In this document: positions 58,589 through 64,000 of the stretch, one piece after another
Layout of the letters: the number at the start of each line of letters is the position of its first letter
How positions within the stretch are numbered: position 1 is the first letter of the stretch
Assembly (NCBI GenBank): GCA_045599005.1
Contig: JAZRVF010000012.1
Location: 62,001 to 126,000 of the forward strand
Length of the DNA stretch: 64,000 nt
Source: Treponema_I sp045599005
Lineage (GTDB): Bacteria > Spirochaetota > Spirochaetia > Treponematales > Treponemataceae
Direction: 5' to 3'
Notes under the pieces: generated by a model
Seen by the model: the letters and a program-made list of their open reading frames with translations, nothing else
The model's database searches: none
Told to the model about the DNA's origin: nothing
Position numbers and translations under genes: made by a program

Positions 58589-60328
58589 ATGAAAACTGCT
58601 GCACAAGCACAAAAGGAATTGACACGAAAATATGTGCTCATTGCCGTCTGTGTGGCAGTTATCCTCATCTGCGCTGTTATTCTTTCAGTGCTGGCTCTCT
58701 TCCCTCAGAAATTCCAGAACAGATCTTTTTCCTCAAACCTGAAGCTTGCTGACGCCTGTATACAGCAGAGTCAGTATAAAGATGCGGAATCTCTGCTGAA
58801 AAAAGCAGAAAAACAGGCATTGAGCGACCTTCAGCGGATTGCAATCATCAAACGTTATTACAGAATCGGGAACATTGATTCAGGAGAGCGTTTTACAGCT
58901 GAGTCATTGAAGCAGCTTCCGGAAAGCACAGAACTCCACGCTGTTAATGTTTATTTTCTTCTGCAGAACGGTAAATATCCACAGGCAAAAGAATCCGCAC
59001 TGAAACTTAAAAACACTGATTACAGTGGTCTTTATTCACAATGGGCTTTTGCAGCCGCAAAAGAAACCGGTGACTATTACAGTCAGGAGCTGACAGACGT
59101 TTATGCCCTTGCAGCAGAGACTGATACAAAAAACCGGAATCTGTGGCTTCAGAACGCGGCTGTTCTCTGTGCCCAGAGCGGAAAATACCTTGAAGCCGCC
59201 AGATTCGCACCGGAAACTGTTTTCAGTCCTGAAGAGTGTTTATTCTGGGCGCTTATTTCTTATGATGCAGCTTTATACTCCAGATGCATTGATTATGGCA
59301 ACGCGATGGAATCACCTTTGCTCAATGCAATTACCGCTGATGCATGGCTTACACTTGGAGAGTATGAGCATGCGGCACAGACATGGCAGCGTCTTCTGGA
59401 CAATGAGGGCATGTCTGCTCCCATTTACAAGAATCTTGCACGCTATTACCGTCTGAACGGGCAGGAAGATCTCTGTCAGGATTTACTGTTCAGACTTGTT
59501 ACAGAATTCCCTGATTATGCACCTGGCCTTACCGATTACGGACATTTTGCGGAGCAGAGTTCCATTCTGCCGGAAGAATCCGCAATCGGTCAGAGTCTCA
59601 GGGACAACGGTTTGAGAACTGCACGCATGACAGACACAGACCAGAAGCCGCGCATTCCCGTTTCTGATGCCCTGTACAGAATGAAAAAGTCTCTGGACAA
59701 GGCCGATAATCCTGACCTGCTGATAGAATACACAAAACTGAAGTGGGCCTCGCAGAACACGAACGAGCTGCAATGCAGAAGCGAACTGTGGCTGATGCTT
59801 GAGGAAACACGTTCCGGTGCAGATTACCAGAGTGAACTTGTCCATTTTGCGGTCACATATTTTCTGAGACACCATTTTAATGTTGAGGCGGAATCACTTT
59901 TTGACGAATATATCACCACGAAATACGGTGATATCAACAGAGCGGAATACGCAGATGTTTTCAGTGACTGGGAATGCGAGGTGGCAGGTTATTTTGCCAT
60001 AAAGAACGGGAACGCTGAAGAAGCGCAGAAACTTCTTGAGAACTTTGTATATCTGCGGCACATTCCCCTGGCAAAGGCTTTCAACTCCGTGATGAATCTT
60101 GGCAGTCTGTATTATTCAATCAACCGTTCGTCAGACGCCTACAGTCTTTACAGTGATATCTCAAGCCTTATCCGTGATGACGACGAGCTGTCAGATGTCC
60201 AGTACCGTCTTGCACGCATCCAGTGCGACAGGGGTGAATACAAAAATGCCCTGCAAAGTCTTTCATACAGTCTTGAACTGAATCCGGACAATCACAGGGC
60301 ACGTCAGCTGTTCAACACAATCAGATGA
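58589..60328 (+). CDS. Membrane-anchored TPR protein
   Basis: 579 residues. One N-terminal membrane helix (about 15-36, VLIAVCVAVILICAVILSVLA) with the rest outside. Helical repeats of TPR type throughout, for example CIQQSQYKDAESLLKKAEKQ, AWLTLGEYEHAAQTWQRLLD and the last pair ending RGEYKNALQSLSYSLELNPD. No enzyme motif. Likely a periplasmic scaffold for envelope assembly. Its stop directly abuts the groES stop on the other strand, with no terminator between. Confidence 0.82.
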   Translation: MKTAAQAQKELTRKYVLIAVCVAVILICAVILSVLALFPQKFQNRSFSSNLKLADACIQQSQYKDAESLLKKAEKQALSDLQRIAIIKRYYRIGNIDSGERFTAESLKQLPESTELHAVNVYFLLQNGKYPQAKESALKLKNTDYSGLYSQWAFAAAKETGDYYSQELTDVYALAAETDTKNRNLWLQNAAVLCAQSGKYLEAARFAPETVFSPEECLFWALISYDAALYSRCIDYGNAMESPLLNAITADAWLTLGEYEHAAQTWQRLLDNEGMSAPIYKNLARYYRLNGQEDLCQDLLFRLVTEFPDYAPGLTDYGHFAEQSSILPEESAIGQSLRDNGLRTARMTDTDQKPRIPVSDALYRMKKSLDKADNPDLLIEYTKLKWASQNTNELQCRSELWLMLEETRSGADYQSELVHFAVTYFLRHHFNVEAESLFDEYITTKYGDINRAEYADVFSDWECEVAGYFAIKNGNAEEAQKLLENFVYLRHIPLAKAFNSVMNLGSLYYSINRSSDAYSLYSDISSLIRDDDELSDVQYRLARIQCDRGEYKNALQSLSYSLELNPDNHRARQLFNTIR

Positions 60329-60595
60329 TTATTCGATTGTTGCAATAACGTCTGCAGCTTTAAGAATCAGATGGTCAACACCGTCGATTTTTACCTGAGT
60401 TCCTGCATATTTGTCATACATTACTCTGTCTCCGGCCTTAACTTTGATTTTTTCTTTATCATCGCCCACTGCAATTACTGTTGCAATCTGGGTTTTTTCC
60501 TGTGCTGTTTCGGGAATAATAATTCCACTTGCAGTTTTTGCCTCAGTTTTTTCTGTTTTTACCAAAACTCTGTCTGCTAAAGGTGTAACTTTCAT
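60329..60595 (-). CDS. groES: Co-chaperonin GroES
   Basis: 88 residues. MKVTPLADRVLVK, the mobile loop TEAKTASGIIIPETAQEKTQ and GDRVMYDKYAGTQVKI are diagnostic. It caps GroEL. The ATG at 60595 has GGAGGA 5 bases upstream; an earlier in-frame start adds 25 residues unlike the family. groEL is not adjacent, which is known in spirochaetes. No CIRCE operator is seen; the promoter is ordinary. Confidence 0.97.
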   Translation of the reverse strand: MKVTPLADRVLVKTEKTEAKTASGIIIPETAQEKTQIATVIAVGDDKEKIKVKAGDRVMYDKYAGTQVKIDGVDHLILKAADVIATIE

Positions 60596-60626
60596 TTTTT
60601 CCTCCAAAAGTCGTTGCATCTTTGTA

Positions 60627-60655
60627 AATTTACGTTTTTCCAGGCATAACGTCAA
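60627..60655 (-). promoter_or_regulatory. groES promoter
   Basis: Minus strand TTGACG, 17 bases, TAAATT, followed by a leader of about 31 bases with GGAGGA. Leadered, unlike many neighbours. Confidence 0.6.
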
Positions 60656-60700
60656 CTGATTTTTCTTCAAATCAGAAGGAGGAATACCAGATCAAACCAA

Positions 60701-61570
60701 TCAGAAATAACAGATTTTGAATGCTCCATCGGGGACAAATCCGGCAGAATCATAGGCTTTCTGTGCAAATCGGTTCCTGTTTTTTACAAAAAGTGCAGTT
60801 TTCTTACCTTTTTTCAAAGCATTCTCACTCAGTTTCCGAACAAGATACTGAGCATATCCATTTCTCCGGTGTTCCGGCATTGTATAAACGCCTCCGATCT
60901 GGACCCAGTTCAAACCGATCGCATTGTACAGAGCTTTGGCCATAAAGCCTTCCCGATTCCGAAAAGCCAGGACTGTCCCGGTCTTAAGATCCTGTTCCAG
61001 ACCCCGCATACAGGCTGAAGGATAGAAAGGGTATCCGGGAGGAAGTCTCTCTTCCAGATCGTAACCTTTCTGCAAGGGGAACAGATCATTTGCATCACGT
61101 TCAGTGCATTGGACAAGAGAAATTCCGTTTCTGATGAAGGGCAAAGTTCTGGCAGCATCAGGTTCAAAATGCATCAGTGTGTAATCAAAAAAAGATGACT
61201 GTCTATAACCCAGACCTTCCGCAATCGAAGCGATAAAGTCTGTACCTGATTTTTCACCGAGAATACAGAACAAAGAGAAACCGGAAAGCAGGTTTTCCAC
61301 TAATGGGGCAATTGCAATCTTTGAAGCTTTCGGATCGATGCAATGCAGAACAAGTCCACCGTCAGAAAAAGCCATAACCGCACGGATCGCTCCCTGAAAA
61401 AAAAGCCGGGAATCCTCTGAGAAAACAAAATAATGGATGTCCGGAGGCGGAAGACATGACATTCCATTGGAAACAATGTGACTGACAAGAGAAACGCAAC
61501 TCTTCTCGTGGGCTGCCAGAAAATCCATAACAGGATTCAGAAGGGGAACTGTCAACCGGGAAACTTCCAT
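60701..61570 (-). CDS. GNAT-family acetyltransferase
   Basis: 289 residues. The C-terminal GNAT domain has the acetyl-CoA loop PEHRRNGYAQYLVRKLSE, then KKTALFVKNRNRFAQKAYDSAGF. The N-terminal half (about 1-150) is unassigned, as in DUF4081-type two-part GNAT proteins. The acceptor is unknown. ATG 61570 is used; a TTG at 61576 is also possible. It starts 7 bases after the GH3 hexosaminidase stop, so a cell-wall role is possible but not shown. Confidence 0.82.
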   Translation of the reverse strand: MEVSRLTVPLLNPVMDFLAAHEKSCVSLVSHIVSNGMSCLPPPDIHYFVFSEDSRLFFQGAIRAVMAFSDGGLVLHCIDPKASKIAIAPLVENLLSGFSLFCILGEKSGTDFIASIAEGLGYRQSSFFDYTLMHFEPDAARTLPFIRNGISLVQCTERDANDLFPLQKGYDLEERLPPGYPFYPSACMRGLEQDLKTGTVLAFRNREGFMAKALYNAIGLNWVQIGGVYTMPEHRRNGYAQYLVRKLSENALKKGKKTALFVKNRNRFAQKAYDSAGFVPDGAFKICYF

Positions 61571-61577
61571 ACTCAAC

Positions 61578-63302
61578 TCAGTCCATTGTCAAAGGCAGCT
61601 TTCCGAAAACCGGTATTTCGCCGGCAAGAACAGAAGCCACTGCTTTGAAAGAATAATCGGAGTAACTGTAGGCAAACAGAACAATGTCTGCCCAATCCAT
61701 GTCCGCAACAAAAACCGGTGCCAGAATTGATATGACTATAACTTTTTTGCCGCAACCCTTCAGTGACCTGGCAAGAGTTGCACTTTCTTCGTTTGCCACA
61801 CAGATGATTATCGTGTCAAAATTTCTGTAAGACCGCGGCAGATCGGCCAGATACTGAGCCACATTGCCTGCCGTCATTGAATACTTGTAGGAAAAAATCC
61901 CGGCGTGAGGATAACGTTTAAGAAGTTCGTCAGTGTAGGAGAAAAACTGACCGCAGATCAGAACTCTTTCCTTGGCGGCTTCTTCAGCTGTATACGGCTC
62001 AAAATCATCGCCCATTACACTGATTGACCGGCAGGCCTGCTGCAGAAAAAATTCCGAACCTTCAGGATCCGGCACCTTTGAAGCCACAAGGTTTTCATCC
62101 GGATAAAGGGTCACATGATTCGGTCCTTTGAAATAATCCAGTTTTGATTTAATCACCCTGTGTGCCGCCCTTTTGACACAATCCCGGAATTCGGGAACCG
62201 ACTGCATTCTGTTGTAGTTGTTGCGCCAGATCGCTTCGTTAAGGCCGGGAGTTGTTGAAGAGATGATTATGTCATTTCCGGCTTCTATCGCATACCTCAC
62301 CGCAATGGAAAGTCCGCCGGCATAAGTTGTCGCGCCGTTCATCATCATGTCGTCAGTGATTATGAGACCTTCGTAACCGAGAGAATCACGCAGAATATCC
62401 TGCAGAAAAACTTTTGACAGAGACGCAGGTTCGTTGTTCGGAACAATCTGGGGGAAACTCAGATGTCCGCTCATTATCGCAGGAACGCCCCACTCAATCA
62501 GATACTTGTAGGGAACCAGTTCCCTTTCATATAAAGTATCCAGCCCGATATTGATGACCGGAAGGTTTCCATGTGAGTCCGCCTGTGTATCTCCGTGTCC
62601 CGGAAAATGTTTTGCAGTCGGAATCACGCCGGCATCAAGACTGCCCTTTGAGAAGGCTGCCCCCAGGATTCCCACGTTTTCGGGATCCTCTCCGAATGAC
62701 CGGGGCCCGATCACAGAAGATTCTATGTTTGTGTAAACATCCACAGTAGGAGCGAAATTCATATTGATGCCTAATGCCGCCATTTCTTTGCCGATGTAGT
62801 AACCCGTATAATAGGCGTCAGAAGGGATTCCGCTTGAACCGATAGCAAGATTGCCGGGAGTGTCACTGGTGTCACCCTTTATGTGACGTATCCAGCCACC
62901 TTCCTGATCCGTTGCAACGTAAAGCGGGATTTTCAGTCTGTTCTGCTGGGCAAGTCTCTGCACCAGTTTGACGGAAGCGGCAACTTGTTTTGTGTCATTT
63001 GTATCCCAGCCATAAACCTTTACACTGCCAAGAGAACGCTGGGAAACCCATGAGGTAAGCAGACTGTCGGGCTCAGAACCTGACCAGCCGAACATGAGGA
63101 TCTGTGCCAGAAGCTCAGAATCAGTCATCCGGTCAACAAGTGCCTGAGCAAGCTCATCATTGGGGTAGTTACTCCAGAAATCAAGGTCTTCCGGATACCC
63201 GTCCCCAGACAATGCTGTCTCCGCAAAAAGCAGTGAAGAAAGAAGCAGAACCACCATCAATGCGACAGAACGGTCCAGCAGCTTTTTAGCGGTAGGATTC
63301 AT
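61578..63302 (-). CDS. GH3 beta-N-acetylhexosaminidase, exported (NagZ-like)
   Basis: 574 residues with a signal peptide (ALMVVLLLSSLLFA). GH3 barrel of NagZ type: the KHFPGHGDTQADSHGN loop carries the acid/base histidine, IITDDMMMNGA holds the nucleophile aspartate, and ATDQEGGWIRH binds the sugar. A second (alpha/beta) domain follows from about residue 390, absent in short NagZ. It probably cleaves GlcNAc-MurNAc fragments of peptidoglycan or chitin-type sugars outside the membrane. It overlaps the end of trxB by 17 bases. Confidence 0.92.
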   Translation of the reverse strand: MNPTAKKLLDRSVALMVVLLLSSLLFAETALSGDGYPEDLDFWSNYPNDELAQALVDRMTDSELLAQILMFGWSGSEPDSLLTSWVSQRSLGSVKVYGWDTNDTKQVAASVKLVQRLAQQNRLKIPLYVATDQEGGWIRHIKGDTSDTPGNLAIGSSGIPSDAYYTGYYIGKEMAALGINMNFAPTVDVYTNIESSVIGPRSFGEDPENVGILGAAFSKGSLDAGVIPTAKHFPGHGDTQADSHGNLPVINIGLDTLYERELVPYKYLIEWGVPAIMSGHLSFPQIVPNNEPASLSKVFLQDILRDSLGYEGLIITDDMMMNGATTYAGGLSIAVRYAIEAGNDIIISSTTPGLNEAIWRNNYNRMQSVPEFRDCVKRAAHRVIKSKLDYFKGPNHVTLYPDENLVASKVPDPEGSEFFLQQACRSISVMGDDFEPYTAEEAAKERVLICGQFFSYTDELLKRYPHAGIFSYKYSMTAGNVAQYLADLPRSYRNFDTIIICVANEESATLARSLKGCGKKVIVISILAPVFVADMDWADIVLFAYSYSDYSFKAVASVLAGEIPVFGKLPLTMD

Positions 63303-64000
63303 TCTTCAACTCTCGAACATAGTTTCCGGCAGAAAATGCGGCGACAGCACCGTCAGAAACAGCCGTGACCACCTGTCTGAAAGGCTTTGAACGAATATCA
63401 CCGGCACAGAACATTCCCTTTACGGAAGTCGCCATGTTCTCATCAGTGATGATGCATCCGTTTTCGTCCTTTTTAAGCATTTCCACCAGATTTCCGCGGG
63501 GCGCCATTCCTACAAAGATAAAAACTGCATTCACCTGAAGAGATGATTCTTCGCCTGTCCTGGTATCCCGCAGCACGAGAGACTCAACACGGTCTTTCCC
63601 GCAGATTCTTTCCACAGTCGTATTGAAACGCACTGTAATGTTCCTGTTGTTCAGAACCCGTTCAGCAACTGCCTTCTGGGCGCGGAAACTGTCCCTGCGG
63701 TGGATAAGGGTGACATTGGAAGTAAGTGTCGCAAGATAGGTCGCCTCGTCACAGGCTGCATCACCGCCACCGACAACTGCGATCGGTTTGTTCCGGAAAA
63801 ATGGACCGTCGCAGGTAGCGCAGTAAGAGACTCCCATTCCCGCCAGTTCCTTCTCACCGGGAACACCCAGCTGACGGTGTTCGGCACCGGTTGCGACAAG
63901 AACGGCAAAAGCCCGGTATATATTCTTTGCGCCATGAAGCACAAATTCGTTTCCGATTTTGTCAATTGAACTGACAGTATCTATGGCAAAGCGGGCCCCG
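63286..64000 (-). CDS. trxB: Thioredoxin reductase, N-terminus outside window
   Basis: Open to the right edge; about 237 C-terminal residues are visible. The redox pair CATCDG, the NADPH loop VVGGGDAACDEA with HRRDSFRA, and the C-terminal FAD block MFCAGDIRSKPFRQVVTAVSDGAVAA are all intact. It reduces thioredoxin with NADPH. Its end overlaps the GH3 hexosaminidase start by 17 bases, implying co-transcription of trxB, the hexosaminidase and the GNAT gene. Confidence 0.96.
   Translation of the reverse strand, partial: GARFAIDTVSSIDKIGNEFVLHGAKNIYRAFAVLVATGAEHRQLGVPGEKELAGMGVSYCATCDGPFFRNKPIAVVGGGDAACDEATYLATLTSNVTLIHRRDSFRAQKAVAERVLNNRNITVRFNTTVERICGKDRVESLVLRDTRTGEESSLQVNAVFIFVGMAPRGNLVEMLKKDENGCIITDENMATSVKGMFCAGDIRSKPFRQVVTAVSDGAVAAFSAGNYVRELKNESYR

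Noticed and set aside
60596..60700. CIRCE heat-shock operator upstream of groES
   Set aside because: No TTAGCACTC/GAGTGCTAA inverted repeat; only an ordinary promoter and ribosome site are visible.

Overview
The window looks like a chromosomal stretch from a host-associated spirochaete of the Treponema type, by eye in the mid-40s percent GC. This is inferred from gene content and not from any marker. Supporting features are a Bat operon beside a MoxR ATPase, SpoVG, an alanyl-tRNA synthetase without the C-terminal arm, a lone groES, a TGS/SAD-uridine kinase fusion, a DUF115 protein, and several secreted or lipid-anchored proteins. I see no phage, IS transposase, integrase, CRISPR array or rRNA. 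It reads as housekeeping core sequence with unusual non-coding DNA between genes.

Layout. 1-3 kb: ankyrin-type protein (cut by the left edge), ridA, ybaK, a flavodoxin-like reductase and a decayed gene. 3-6.5 kb: Cof phosphatase and EamA exporter (divergent), tRNA-Arg, an RRM protein and an M28 peptidase. 6.5-13.5 kb: polA-coaE-SPOR, facing a solute-binding lipoprotein and an aminotransferase. 13.7-21.3 kb: moxR-DUF58-Bat genes and a YczE-type membrane protein. 21.3-28 kb: M16 peptidase, thioesterase, three tRNAs, fthC/ispE, spoVG and L25. 28-35.5 kb: tilS, ftsH, a secreted TPR protein and lepA. 35.7-44 kb: DUF115 protein, SurA-like foldase, uridine kinase fusion, patatin, lipoprotein, YitT and CHY zinc-finger protein. 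44-49.8 kb: SulP transporter, HD-GYP receptor, citramalate synthase and pseudouridine synthase. 49.8-60.3 kb: GH3 glucosidase, PPDK, alaS, a PpiC-like foldase, nusB and a TPR protein. 60.3-64 kb: groES, a GNAT protein, GH3 hexosaminidase and trxB (cut by the right edge).

Two patterns stand out. (1) Many first genes of transcription units have a sigma-70-like -10 box ending only 5-8 bases before the start codon, usually with a -35 box 17 bases upstream. Transcription would then begin at or next to the ATG, giving leaderless mRNAs. Other genes here have ordinary Shine-Dalgarno sites, so both modes seem to coexist. At two loci divergent leaderless-type genes share overlapping -35 boxes. (2) Intergenic DNA carries repeated, strongly palindromic or structured elements. 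These include a 112-bp palindrome in two copies with co-varying arms, a 166-210 bp element in two copies with co-varying stems, and a leader element just upstream of several start codons.

Functionally the window combines replication and repair, translation, envelope protein folding and proteolysis, cell-wall turnover, pyrophosphate-linked glycolysis, plant-glycan use, and a c-di-GMP phosphodiesterase whose outside domain resembles a cellulose-binding module. All functions are assigned from sequence reading alone. No search was run.
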